The notes below the pieces were generated by a model. It saw only the letters and a list, made by a program, of their open reading frames with translations. It searched no databases and had not been told where the DNA came from. From the NCBI GenBank assembly GCA_024195265.1, contig JAJLRJ010000001.1, positions 4,422,562 through 4,486,561 of the forward strand: a stretch of 64,000 nucleotides of DNA. Reading direction: 5' to 3'. The DNA comes from Dendrophyllia cribrosa (taxonomy: Eukaryota; Cnidaria; Anthozoa; Scleractinia; Dendrophylliidae). Shown here one piece after another: positions 45,701 through 57,600 of this stretch. Each line of letters opens with the position of its first letter. Within the stretch, counting starts at the first letter, position 1. The position numbers were made by a program, and so were the translations under genes.

Positions 45701-48700
45701 AGAATCCTAGGGGAGCATTTTTTTGTAACCAAGTAAGCAAGCATTGCGCACCTTTTCCTTGACTTGAATCTGCAGCTGAATTTTCTCCAGGTGGTCTTTA
45801 GCGGTTCGTTGATTGTTATCAAGTCCCAACGCCTCTTTAAAACTATGCATAGCTTCTATTAATAGGCCTTCTTTTTCTCGTCTAAGATGAAAAAAAAAAC
45901 ATGAGAATTAGTTCAGTTACAACCTTTAGTAATGATCCGCATAAGAAGGACAGCGCTAAACGGCAATGCACGATGGAATGTCAACTTTTTTTGTTACAAC
46001 TAGTGATCTCATTGGCCTAGACTCGACAACTGCTAAAAAGTTAAGGTTCAAGGTGCATTTTGTTAAATTTTTTAAGGTTTCAAGTAATTTGAGACCCAAT
46101 CGCACAACGTGCAAGTTTTAAAAGATATTGTATTTGGGGAACTTAATCAAAGAAGCAAAATTATTAGCTATTGTCTTCTGCTATTCTGATTGGTTAAGCA
46201 CGAACATTTCCTAAAATTTATTTGACGCAAATGGATTTTCTTTATTTTTATAATAAAATATATTTATAAACCATCCGCTCCTCCTCTATTCTTGAAACCA
46301 AAGATATTCTAGGTGGGAAAGAGCCAATGCCGCAGAACAATGAAGTTTACTACAGTTCTTATGTGAAGCATTACTTAAAAACAACAAGCGTCACTGAAAC
46401 GTAGATATAGCCGATTAAGGTTCTCTGGATGACTTTGATGACATGATATGAAACTACATCGTTAACTACCGCATTGACACCTCGCTATAACAGATTACCG
46501 TTAACATGGGCTGAATTCGAAGTATTTACGAATATTATTTACTGAAAATATCTCCCGCTATAACTAACTTGTACTGAATATCAGGACTTACTTAGAGAAG
46601 GAGGGACAGACAAGAAGGGAGAAAAGTTACTGTACTGCAGTGAAGCAAAGGAAACGGCTTTTAGTTGCAGCAGCATTATTTGTCTCTCGACATTTTGCAA
46701 AATGAAAACCCAGTTTGGAACTCATATTTAAGGCCCGTTCACACTCGCGACTTTTTGTGCAATTTTTCAGTTGTCGCACTTTTCGATACAATTTTTGTCG
46801 CACGCAAGTCGCATCTTCAAATTGTGTGTAGACTAGCCGCGAATTCAGTGCGATTTTTTGCACGATGTCACAGACAGATACAACTTAGCGGCGACTGATT
46901 ACAGCAAATCGCAACAAACGTCGCACCCGAATCACACAGAAATAACCGCTAGTTCACACTTGCGACAAAGTGAAAAAATCTTATTGGTATACAGGCTTTT
47001 ATTAATCCAAATGAGCTTACTGTATTCCCTGTTCAACTAGCGTAGCAGTAAGGTATTTGTTGGCATTCCTGTGACTTGGACAGATTGTCAATGCCACACG
47101 GAAATCCTTGATGGCCGCGGCAAGCTTGTCTTCATTGGCACATCTAGACGAATACAAAAACAACACATAAAGTAGCAGATAAGTCAGCGAGATGCATGAT
47201 TTTAATCTAAGAAACGTAAGTTAAACAAATTACAATGCAAACTTTTCAGCCCCTGGACAACTTACAGAGCTCCTCGTGCCACCAACGCCTCCACATTTTC
47301 ACCATTAATCTGTAGCGCATGCTCAAAGTACTTCACAGCAGCCTCGTGATTTCCCGCTTTAAAATGCTCCACACCTTTGGCTGTCCTAAAAGCGCGAGAA
47401 AACAGTGCTACATCATATAAGTTTATTTTTAATGTCCTTCTAGTATTAGCGAACTGAAGCTAAATATAGAAGTGTTTTAAACTAATTAGACGTCAGTCTG
47501 TCATGACAGCAGGAGAAAAAACACGTTGGGCCGGGCCTGTTTCAATCATTCAGATAGTGGGTAGCGAAGGAAAGGTGGCGCACGAAGGAAAATATTGCCA
47601 ATGCTGATGGAGGGGGATAAGGGCGAATTCCTCCCTATTTTCCTCCGCTTTTAATTTTTCCTTCGTGTCGGACCCACGGAAGGAAAACCAAAAAGCAAAA
47701 CCAATTGCGACTTACTCACATGTGCTTCCTAGTGCTTCATATATTTGTTTCACGTTCTGCTTTTCTTATTAGGTTTTCTGTGTCTGTTGCGATAAGCCAG
47801 AGTAATTTCTTTGGTTTTAGTCTTCAGCACTTTTATCCAAATCCACTCTAACTGATAAACCAGTATTAATTATGATTATCCTTACGTTTCCATTGACCAC
47901 TTGGCAGATTGTTGTCTTCTCAGTGGCTCTGCATAATCACCCTCGGGGCAATCAATTCTGTGAAGAATACAAAGAAATACCATGATAATAATTTTCAAGT
48001 GCAGATTTAGTGGCTTGTAGTCTAGAAGGTCGTTTTCTTGCATATTTTTATCTTTTTAGCGAGTTTATGCGAAGCTTTAATATGCCGTATATCATAGCAG
48101 AACTCAAACAGCAAACTTGTTTTTGCCGTTTTCCGTGGATGCAATGATAAATTTCTCTGATATATATATTTGAGACCACCCGGCTTGTAAGCAATCATCT
48201 CACATTGGCTTATAAAAGGTTCAAATATATAGTAAAGACAACAACAACAACAACAAAAAGTCTTTATGACATGAAATAAGTAATATAGCACAAGTGTCAC
48301 TACATGCACATTACATGAAGGTACCTTTGGAAGCTTCTCAATAAAGAGCAAGGAGTCGTGGTATCTATACCAAGCAGATCTGTTAGTGTATCTATATTCC
48401 TTGGGTTGTTAAAACCTTTGTGTTTATTGAGATGTTCTTCATAATTCAGTCCTTCAGAATTACTCTGCAACCTGAAAAACACAGAGCAGATTATAAAAGA
48501 AAGCAATTCCTCATCATTAGAGCAGTTTTCAGTTGTGTTGTAAAACCAAAACCAAAGTAATCATAGACCTGCCAAGTCTCACGCCTTAGGCGTGAGTCTC
48601 ACGCCTGCGAGTCCAAAACTCCGATCTCACGCCTACTCACGCCTGTGGAGCAATTTCTCACGCCTGACTTACAGATTTGAGCTATCAGCCTTAGCTGATC

Positions 48701-51700
48701 GCATGATTCAATTAACTGAATATAGTCACGTTCATGAAAATATGGCACTTTTTTGTAGGGTATTATCGTTCTGAACATTACAATTACAGAGGTCTGAGGT
48801 CCATGGAAACTTCCGAATTCTTCGGAACATCTTCGGACAACTTCGGACATCTTCGGAATAGATTGGGTTCTCTTCTGATTTGGTCGGGTCGCTTTCGGAA
48901 ATCCTGACACTAAAAATCCTCCCACTAAAAAATTCTCACGCCTATCACTCGGAAAAAGTTGGCAGGTATATAATCACTCTGGACAATCACTCACGATTTG
49001 TTTATTAGATTTTGCTTCTGATTGGTTGAGAAATTGACACAACATTCTTTTAGCCAATCACAAAGCACAACAGTGTAAAACCAAAGCCATTGCAAAATTA
49101 TTGTTGATAGACAACTGAAAACTGCTTTTCCATCCTGAGGTAAAAACATCAGTCATGCTGATTTACATTTGTGTCTGTTTATACTGATTTACATGTAAAC
49201 AAAAGCTATTGCAATCTAACTGATGAGTTTATGATGATTCAACTGAAAGCTATAGAACTCAAACGTGTGTCTGTGGATGACAATTCAAATGAAAGCTATT
49301 AACATTAATATCAATAATAATAATAATAATAATATTAATCCTGTTCGAAGAACGCAATCATAATTTCGTGTTGGTTGTCCTGTGGTTTACGTGCAGTAAA
49401 ATTTGAGATTTTATGGTAGACCGTCTTCCAAATGGCCGCCCCTATTGTTTTTTTCCAGGGGCTCATTTCCGCTGGAAATTCCTTCGAATGATCTCTATAA
49501 TCTGTGATTACTGCTAGTTATAATATAAATTTAGAGCATTTTACAAAGTCTCAAAATGAATGCTCTTTATGTCCAGTGAACTTGTTCCCAAACTGTCATT
49601 GACAGAAACATTGATAACATACCTTGTAAATACCATATCAGGGTCATCAATAACACCCTAAAAAGAGTGAAATAATAAATAAATTAATTAATTAATTAAA
49701 AATGTGCTAAATGTTGATCAACTGCAAAAACAGAAAAGAACACAGATCTCTGTTTTGTAATATCGTGATCTTGGGTTCAAACAAAGAAATTAATTTTCAC
49801 ATTTCAGAGTTGGATAGTGGTCAGATGAAGGCTGGGGTTTACAGATGGTACAAAATTATTCATCATAGTTAAAATACACTTACCAGACACACATGTTTAT
49901 GAACATCAGGTAATCTTGAACGTCTTAAGGAAATTGATACTCTCTCCTCCTCCAGGTTAACACTTATAACAACTCCTGACGAGAAACAACGTCATGACAT
50001 AATGATTACTTTGATATTCATACTAGCCATCCAAAAGGAAAAACGACAGGGGGTGGTTTCAAGCAAAACCCCCTTTGGACGACAATATAGGTGGAATGAA
50101 GCTTAAATGTGGATTTTAAATAAATAAATAAATCAGTCAATCAACTTTTTTTAACAAGGGTGACACTTAACAGTAAATATGTGACTGACAAACCTGTGGC
50201 CCTCGAATTCCAGGTTAAACTGGAATTTAGAAATGTTAGTTTTTTAGGAGGGAGAAAAAACCGGTGAGAACTAACAACAAACTCAACACACATATGATGC
50301 TGAGTCTGGAAATCGAACCTGGGCCACATTGGTGGGAGGCAAGCGCTCTAATCACTGTATGCCATCCCTGCTCCCAGGGCTGAGTGAGTGTAAGGTAAAG
50401 GTACATGTAAGTTAAAGTCGCACACGAACCACGGATGGCCCACACGGCCGGAGCTTAACCCGGTTTCTGTAGCATGAAGCAACTAGGAATATTGCTACTC
50501 CCCCTGGATGGGATGCTAGTCCATCGCAAGGTTACCCTCAGCATTTTGTTGCCGACCGGTACCCTTTTATACACTTGGGTGGAGAGAGACAATATGGAGT
50601 ATTAAGTTTCTTGTCTAAGGAAACAACACAACAGCCAACACCAGGCCTAGGTACACTGACCTTCAGATGTGAAGTCAACGTGCTAACCACTACACCACCG
50701 CGCCCCTTATTTTGTGTAGGCTTGGTCAAAAGTAAAGAATTTACAGTCAAATGTGACTCTTCTGCACCCTGTGGTCTCAGTGTCACTTACCTCTAATAAC
50801 ATCACCAATCACATAAGCATCAGTCGGGTCTTTGTATTCCTTGGTCAGTTCTGAGCTATCCAGCTCAGATGACTTGCACAGTGCCTGGATAAAGCAATAC
50901 AAAAAAGACAGCTTTGAATAGAGCAGCAAATGATAAAAACTTGGATTGTCTGAATAAAGTTATCTTATCTTAAATTCATCTTGGATGTTGTTCTTGCTTG
51001 CTGGTTCTTGCAGCTAGAGGCCTTCTCTTTACCCATATACAGGTATTCCGAGAATTTACTTGTCATGAGTGGGGAAAAAACATACAGAAACTACAGAGAA
51101 TTAAAAGCATTGTTGAGCCTCTATGGAAATTGCATTCATTTACTTGGGAATCTGGAATCTACATGTATGTGTTCAATACCACAATCTGTATTGTGTTGTT
51201 CCAGAAAATATCCATACATGTACCCCCTCCCCCCCCCCCCCCCCCCCCCCACCCCACAGGTTTTTTGGTTTCAAATCCACCACCACCCCTCTGGAATTCC
51301 AGTTTGGCTCCATTCTTTACATTTTATAACTTTTCTTTTGAGATCCCCTCCCCGTCAGAATTTCCAACGACATTCTTAGGGGTGGGCCCAGGGGATACGA
51401 ATATTTCCTGGAACTGCACATTTTAACATAGTAATGCATGATACAGTAATTATTATAATATAATACATACATGTATTGTACCTGAATATCAAGATCAGTG
51501 AAGTCTCTGTTACAACCAAATTCCAACATAGTCAGTGTTGCTATGATACCAAATGGTCTTTTGTAAGCTACTTTACAAATAACAATCTCACCTTCCTTTA
51601 AACACTGCAAGGACAAGCAAAATGTTCGGTCATGAATATAGAATAATTTATGCCTGTCTAAGGAACCAAAACATGTAACAAGCTGAGTGAATAACTGATT

Positions 51701-54232
51701 TTATTGTTACATGTAGTCTTCTTCGCAGCCGTTATTAGGGCTCGTCGCACAACACCCGGGGAGGAGCGTTGTGTGATGAGCCCTAAGAAGGCTGAGAAGG
51801 AGACTATGTTACATGCAATTCAGAGCCAACCTTAAACAACTGTGTTCTTCTGACGTGTAAAGGCACTTCCATCAAGGTTTCAAGAGGAGGTGTATCAGCA
51901 TAGAGATCTAATACTGAAAATGGATAGACATAGAATTACAGCATCTTTTTTTGGCCCGAGGTCATTCAATTACTGTACAATGATTATGTTGATCAACGTG
52001 CATGTACCTTCTTGGTTTGAATGCATGCCATAATCCACTCCTCTTTGTAACTTCTGCTTCCCTTCCATGGAAAATAACAGGTCTGCTTTGGATGCAACAA
52101 ATCTTCTTATTTTTTGGTGGAACTCATCATCTTCATCACCTGACCTAGGTGTGTCCACATGGGAAAGTATTTCAACAAGAGGTAAATGTGCAAAATAATG
52201 ATCACTGCTGCCTTATGGTACATAATGAATCAATCAATAAATAAATGCCCTTTAATAAAATCTATACAGTCATACAACTTACTGTTCAATGCTCTGCTTT
52301 CTGTGAAATAGATGAATGATTCCTTTGTCTCTATCAGGCGTTTGATGCATAACATCCAATGCTCCTAAGAATTCACTTGTTTTATCTACAGGACAGCTCA
52401 CCTGCAAGAAATTCAACCAGTCTTTCTTTAACAGAACATAGTGTAATTTAAAAAACATCCACTTGTTGCACCAAAAAAAACTCAAGAAATACAATGTAGT
52501 TGTTAGATTCTTTAACATTTTGTACTTAACTGTGAATTTCAAACCTCAATGACAAACATTTGATACATGTTTAATAAATGTTTGTCATTGAGGCTGGCAG
52601 AGGATCATGGAGGCGCGGGAACTCGGAATTAAAGTGACAGCTAGGTTTGAAGGATTTTTTTGTTTGAATTTTAAGAATCTAGATAGCAAGTATTTCTTGA
52701 GTTTTTTTTGGTGCAACAAGTGGATGCCATGTAGGATTGCGATGAGGGTGAGTTTTGGCAAAAACTCAAAATCAGAATGAGCTACCGGTATTTGGTAATG
52801 TTTATTACGTCTTTGGATACATGTACATTGTACTATGCAAACTCTAAAGTTCAAAACTTGACCAACAGTTTTGATTTTTGCTGCCCCAATTATCATAGCG
52901 AATGTCTCAGGAAACAAGTATGTTTAACGCAACAGGGTCAAAAGTGACATGTGACATGTGCATTATGATTTGTAGGTTTCAATCCTTTTCTTTAGTTTCT
53001 GTTTTTTCAGGGGTCCAATTAAGGAGGCTCGTAATGGTTTCTTGCTTTCATTAGTGTGTCTAAATGATGAACTATTAAAAAATGATGCAACCAACAATAT
53101 GGACAAATTTGGGATATCTAGTATACGCTATTAGCAGGCAATACTTTAAGGGTGCTTATGACGCCATGGCAACAGTACAGCTCTCTGAAAAGAACCTCTA
53201 AAACTTTGTTTTCTCTAATTATCTTTACAACTAATCTGGTGACCTATTAGTTTTTTTGTCAATTTGGAAACCACCACTAATTTTCTATTCTTTTTGATGC
53301 TATGACAAAACTCTATCTAGTGGAAATCATGTTATTTCCAAAAAAGTTGTTGTCAGATAAGAAAAAAATTTCGCTAGATAATTTTTTCTCAAACTCTTGT
53401 TTAAAATAGGAAATACCGAATACTGCTTGCATACAGAAAATCAGGATAGGTCACCGAAGAAACTTTCAAGATAAAGAGGAATATTTTATGCACGATTTAT
53501 TTCTGGTTTACACGATTTTACACAGTATTTTCATTTCCGATGAGCTGTGCGCGCTACCTTTTAATAGGAAAATCAGCTGACGCGTGCGTTAATGCATGAC
53601 AAGTGCACTGAAAACCCTTTCTAGCCTCCTTAATTATGATTGACGGCAGTGTAAAATGTAAATATTAGCTGCGGCATGAACTTCAGAGTCTGTGTGTTAC
53701 TGAAAGATGCAATAAATAAATACAGTAATATCACACAACACTTACTTGTAGCTTATTTCTAAAGTAATTCATCCCTGTATTGCTCTCTCTACTAGGATGA
53801 AGAAAGCTTAATTGTGACCCTTCCCCGTCGCCTTGCTGATCTCTTGTCAAAGTTATCAGGGATGGACCATGGCTTACAACTGACTGTACAAATCGATCAA
53901 TAAACGTCTTTTTCTTCCAATCTGTAACATGTAACAAGCTCAACATAACGTATCTGATGTAAACTGTATCAAGAAAACTTCTCTTGGCATCGAGTTCAAG
54001 TTTACATGATCGATATTCTACAATAATTGGAAATCCATTCAACAGTAGCTACAATGCCACAACACTAACTTTTAAAATCGTAGTTCTTATTAATTGCAAC
54101 TAGCACTGGTTGACCTTCTTGTAGGTCATCAGAGGTCATGGAGTCTTCTTGTCTTTGTGGAGGATAACAAACCAGCAGCCGTGTTCAAAAGAAGAATTAC
54201 CGATGAAAATAAAAAGAAAAACACTCACCCAT
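42736..54232 (-). CDS. TTC14: Tetratricopeptide repeat protein 14 (TTC14)
   Basis: Exons (minus): 54232-54229, 53921-53746, 52401-52283, 52144-52008, 51913-51831, 51604-51482, 50884-50791, 49975-49884, 49657-49623, 48471-48325, 47957-47886, 47385-47266, 47143-47021, 45881-45752, 44629-44511, 43519-42736. All phases close to 785 aa, against about 770 in human. Order: N-terminal MDWKKKTFIDRFVQSVVSHG; S1 RNA-binding fold (about 174-276, from CLKEGEIVICKVAYKRPFG to EERVSISLR); TPRs (about 361-485, including NVEALVARGAL, identical to the human motif, and CPSHRNANKYL); then a Lys tract and an Arg/Ser-rich tail (about 525-785, SSSSYSSSDSSSESESS). The family is linked to RNA metabolism, and the nuclear, splicing-related role suggested by the tail is inference. 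It diverges from the vinculin-like gene. Confidence 0.94.
43855..44160 (+). repeat. 28-bp minisatellite grown inside MITE copy F
   Basis: About ten copies of a unit near GTTGCATGTTTTCCCGCGCT, with GTTGCATG starts at 43921, 43949, 43977 and 44004 (28, 28 and 27 bp apart). The flanks (about 43795-43855 and 44160-44180) match the CCAAT-rich MITE, and the unit is that MITE's own TTTTCCCGCGCTTGGC core. It lies in the last TTC14 intron. Confidence 0.88.
45928..46336. repeat. Dispersed repeat, copy 2 (empty)
   Basis: It matches 38766-39620 but lacks both of its insertions. At the first site it reads AAGTAATTTGAGACCC, at the second GATTGGTTAAGCACG. It lies in a TTC14 intron. Confidence 0.85.
47690..47830. 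mobile_element. CCAAT-rich MITE family, partial copy G
   Basis: CAAAACCAATTGCGACTTAC to GAGTAATTTCTTTGGTTTTA matches the right half of the family. The left half is missing. Confidence 0.6.
48519..49128. mobile_element. CCAAT-rich MITE family, copy E, interrupted
   Basis: AGAGCAGTTTTCAGTTGT at the left and CAACTGAAAACTGCTTT at the right are the family ends, but the total is 610 bp because a second element occupies about 48564-48970. It ends 48 bp from the acceptor of TTC14 exon 48471-48325. Confidence 0.82.
48564..48970. mobile_element. TIR element nested in MITE copy E
   Basis: ACCTGCCAA (48567-48575) faces TTGGCAGGT (48959-48967). TAATCA lies close outside both ends and is a plausible target duplication. 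The interior repeats CTCACGCC on one side and TTCGGA on the other. A matching end, TATACCTGCCAACTTTTCC, occurs alone at 54358. Superfamily unknown. Confidence 0.75.
50240..50715 (-). mobile_element. tRNA-derived SINE, possibly dimeric
   Basis: On the minus strand GGTGGTGTAGTGGTTAGCAC (about 50700-50680) resembles a tRNA A-box region. About 330 bp further, GTGATTAGAGCGCTTGCC and GGTTCGATTTCC (about 50314) form an A-box/B-box pair at tRNA spacing. A GTAG-type head, a tRNA-unrelated body and a second tRNA-like module suggest a composite SINE. It lies in a TTC14 intron. Confidence 0.6.
51225..51262 (+). repeat. Poly-C tract in a TTC14 intron
   Basis: About 30 cytosines flanked by CCCCTCC. Similar tracts are scattered in the window (about 16158, 24473, 34913, 39750), which is unusually frequent. 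Confidence 0.9.
52455..52731. mobile_element. Nested fold-back in the TTC14 intron
   Basis: The outer arms CATCCACTTGTTGCACCAAA and its complement (left from about 52457, right ending about 52729) enclose an inner palindrome, CCTCAATGACAAACATTTGA facing AAATGTTTGTCATTGAGG. Confidence 0.75.
54230..54232 (-). other. TTC14: TTC14 start codon in a near-empty initiator exon
   Basis: Minus-strand ATGG is followed by GTGAGTG. The leftover G plus AT of the next exon makes Asp, giving MDWKKKTF, which parallels human MDRDLL. A longer ORF reading through the splice acceptor (from 54042) is not supported. Confidence 0.75.
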
Positions 54233-54684
54233 ATTGCTTGTTTTGTGTCTGTTTTGTGACCTTTTCAGATTTCACTGCCGCCGGGCGCCTGCAATAAGCT
54301 TGGTCTGTAGTTTATAGCTTTCCAAGGAGCACCTCATGTAAGTTCATATGTCAGACTTATACCTGCCAACTTTTCCTAAGCCCATTGTACCTCTCCTCCC
54401 GGAGTCTTTCTTTTTTTTAGATTCCCCAATGCTTTATAAATCACAAAACGCAAATTACTATACTAATTCAAAAATATCTTTCTTCCATGTTTTTTTTACC
54501 TTTTCTAAGAGGAATTTAAGTGACGGATTAAATGACGTACTCAGTTGACTAGTCCTAGTCCTCGCTCGATGCTCTTCGGCATCGAAAACATCATCAACCA
54601 AAATACCAACTTTGTGGCCATGGATGTTGGCGTCCGTGATTTGTTTAATGAAGGTGATGCAGCTACATAACCAAGCTTTTGGGA
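54233..54684. promoter_or_regulatory. Bidirectional promoter between TTC14 and the vinculin-like gene
   Basis: 452 bp separate the two divergent start codons and must hold both 5' UTRs and promoters. No TATA box is clear. It contains the solo transposon end at 54358-54376. Confidence 0.6.
54358..54376. mobile_element. Solo transposon end (TATACCTGCCAA family)
   Basis: TATACCTGCCAACTTTTCC is the reverse complement (one base shorter) of the right end of the element at 48564-48970. No partner end was seen within about 1 kb. Confidence 0.5.
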
Positions 54685-57600
54685 ATGTCTGCTAAGTTGT
54701 TGTCGTCCCTGGTTCAGACCAAGTCAATCGAGCTGGTTTTGGCGCCAATTGCCGCACAGGTTTGCTAGTTTACTTGCAAGATTTGTGTATAAAATATTAT
54801 TGCTAGGAACTGATTTATTTACGCGCCTTCTTAAGCCTATATATAGAATAGATATGCTTTTACCTTTATTATAGTTTTGAGTTGAAAGAGGGTATTCTAT
54901 GAGGCTTAAATCGTCACCTTATACCTTAAACTATAAACTGTCTCTCGATCTTGTTTGCAGGGCACCGTTTTGTATTTGTTTTATTGACAGTAGTTAATAA
55001 GAAACTTAAGCTTACATGTAGCTTATAGTTTTAGATGTACATGTACAGCTGTATTGAAATTTGCGTATACAAATAAATATTAATTGACACTGCTATTCTT
55101 TTTATTTAATTAGTTAATTTTTCTTAGGCTTGGATTCATCCTAGATACATTAGCACAACACAGGATGCATAATACATACACAGTGTATATGACTGCCTCC
55201 TGAAGACAGTTTCTTGAAAATACTGTATAATCTACATGTACAATCCTTACCCCTCCTGAAAATTATGCATACCCAAAAGTAATGACAACCCCCTCCCCCC
55301 CAATATAACGGCCCTTCCAAAAGTAAAGAATCCCAGGGAAGAAACAGGTAACCAAGTGAAATGAACCAATTAAGAAATGACGAGAACTATTTTGAAAGGA
55401 AGTTATTAATAAGTGACATTTATTCGGACATGGCTATGATTCAGAGTTTTCCAATAGCTCTATGCTGGCTTTCTGACAATTGACAGCTCTATCTTTTTTA
55501 CAATTTGTATTTTTATGAGCCAGTTAAAACATTTTATTAATATTTAGCCATCAGGAAGTTTTCAAAAAAGATGTCTTAAACAGTTGTCAAAAAGTTGAAA
55601 AAACTCTATCAATTAGTGGCTACATTTATGATGTGTCAAGTGGCTATGATGTAGCACACAACACAGAAAAGTGGCGAGTTTCTGTCTTCAATGATCCATT
55701 TATTTAGCTGGCTGAAAGTAATGGCTATAGTTGAGACTCGTATGCAGACACCCTTGGGAAGCATAAATATTGTCAGCAACAAGAACTGGCCTCTTATGGG
55801 AAACAGGGTTTTGTCAAGGCAGCCATAATTAGAGCAGTCTGCTTCCGAGTGTCCACTCAGAGAGCATTGGCTGTATCTGAATTTTATAACTACACAAAAA
55901 TTGCAACCCTTTTGAGCCTGTTTATTCCCGCATAAAGTTATGGGAGCCATTACTTTTGGAATTCTAAAACTTGGCTGTTTTCGATTTTTTTTCCTGTTAT
56001 CTCAAGGTATCACAACTGATTTTACTAAATGAAGCAGCACAGAGAGAAGGTGTTCCACTACCAGACTTGGTACCCAGTGCCCGGCAGATCAGACAGGCTG
56101 TTGAGAGTCTGGTACTGGCTGGACAGAAGTTGGTCTCAGAAACTCCAGATAATGTATGTTTTACTAAAATAATCAAACTTACAAATTATTAAGTTTCAAA
56201 TGTCATTGCCTTGTTCACTGAAGAATGACAAAGGAACTGACAGGTCTGACATGAAATTTTTAGGATTTGAAGTTAGAAATGCCACCAGCATGTGATGCTG
56301 TAAAAGATGCGGGTAACAGTCTGCTAATGGCAACTCGTCAACTCAAACAGCAGCCATTCTCAAACAAAGTCAGATACAATCTGGTTGACTCAGCAAGAAA
56401 TATTCTTGAAGGAACTATGAAGGTAGGAATATATATTTATGCAAGTGGCTGCTTTTTTGTTCACCTTTTAAGCATTCATCCCCAAAGGTTGAACAAGGTA
56501 AATCTTTTTTGTCAGTTTGAATTTAACAGTTTCCCATTTGGAAATGGATTAATTTCAATATACAGTGGAGCCCAAATAAGCCACTCACAACTTGCCCATC
56601 AATTATGGAGACATTATTTTTATGACTAGTCCAGCAATTTGTGAGTCTGTTCATGAAACCCTGTGGTGTGACCATTCAAATGAAACCTCTTTGGTAGTAC
56701 TTTTGCATGGCACCACTTGGTTTTAGGATTTTCTTGCATTTTCATCTTTGACACTCTTGGAGGTTAAAGGGTCAGTTGGGTGGATGTATTGATGTGTTGA
56801 GGTTAGTAATATAATGAGGTTGCATAATGAGGTTAACAAGGTTGCCAGGCTAAAGCATATCCCTGTTTTTTTTACTTCCTTACACTCCAGGTCTTGCTTG
56901 TTTATGATGAAGCAGAGGTTCGCAAGATTGTCACTTCTGCTCGATGGGTCATGGACCGACTTATTCTGGTAGGAGCTGTTACCTCTCCTAGAGGACTGGT
57001 AGTGAGCTTCAAGGTACATATTATTATAAATCTCAACTGTTAAGCTGTGGCCTCACAAGTGATTTTTTTCTTGCACAGGTAATGCAACCTTTTGTAAAAT
57101 TATTGTTTCACCAGTGCAGAATGAAAATCACATGTGTAGCCATTCTTGCACCCATAAAGGTGATGCATCAGCTAAAAAATCTCAGAAAAAGGCACAAAAA
57201 ATTCCACGAGTTAAATGTTTTCATGATAAAGTATGGGCTTGTTGTATCATACATGCATATATATATTACATGCATATTGGCTGTATTTGTTGTGCAGGTC
57301 ATGTTATAATAAATATAATATTAAATGCAGACTTTACATGTAGTCAGCTGATGTAGACCTGCTTAAAATAAGGAACTATTTACAGAAATTAATTAAAGTC
57401 TTGCGATTAATAAAAGTAAAAAGTGACCTAAGAAAAACATTATTATAAGTAAAATACAAACTAATAATTATTAATTAAAATGACAAAATGTGCTATTTTC
57501 ACCGCATGCTGGTCATGCAACATATTCATTTTTCAGAGTTTTACAGAGTCCCTCATGCTCTTGGCAAGTTTGTGCAACAAAAGACAACAAGTATGTATAT

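Noticed and set aside
53922..54042. N-terminal extension of TTC14 beginning at 54042
   Set aside because: The extension reads through a good acceptor (TGTTACAG). The ATG G exon at 54232 fits the phase and matches the family N-terminus.
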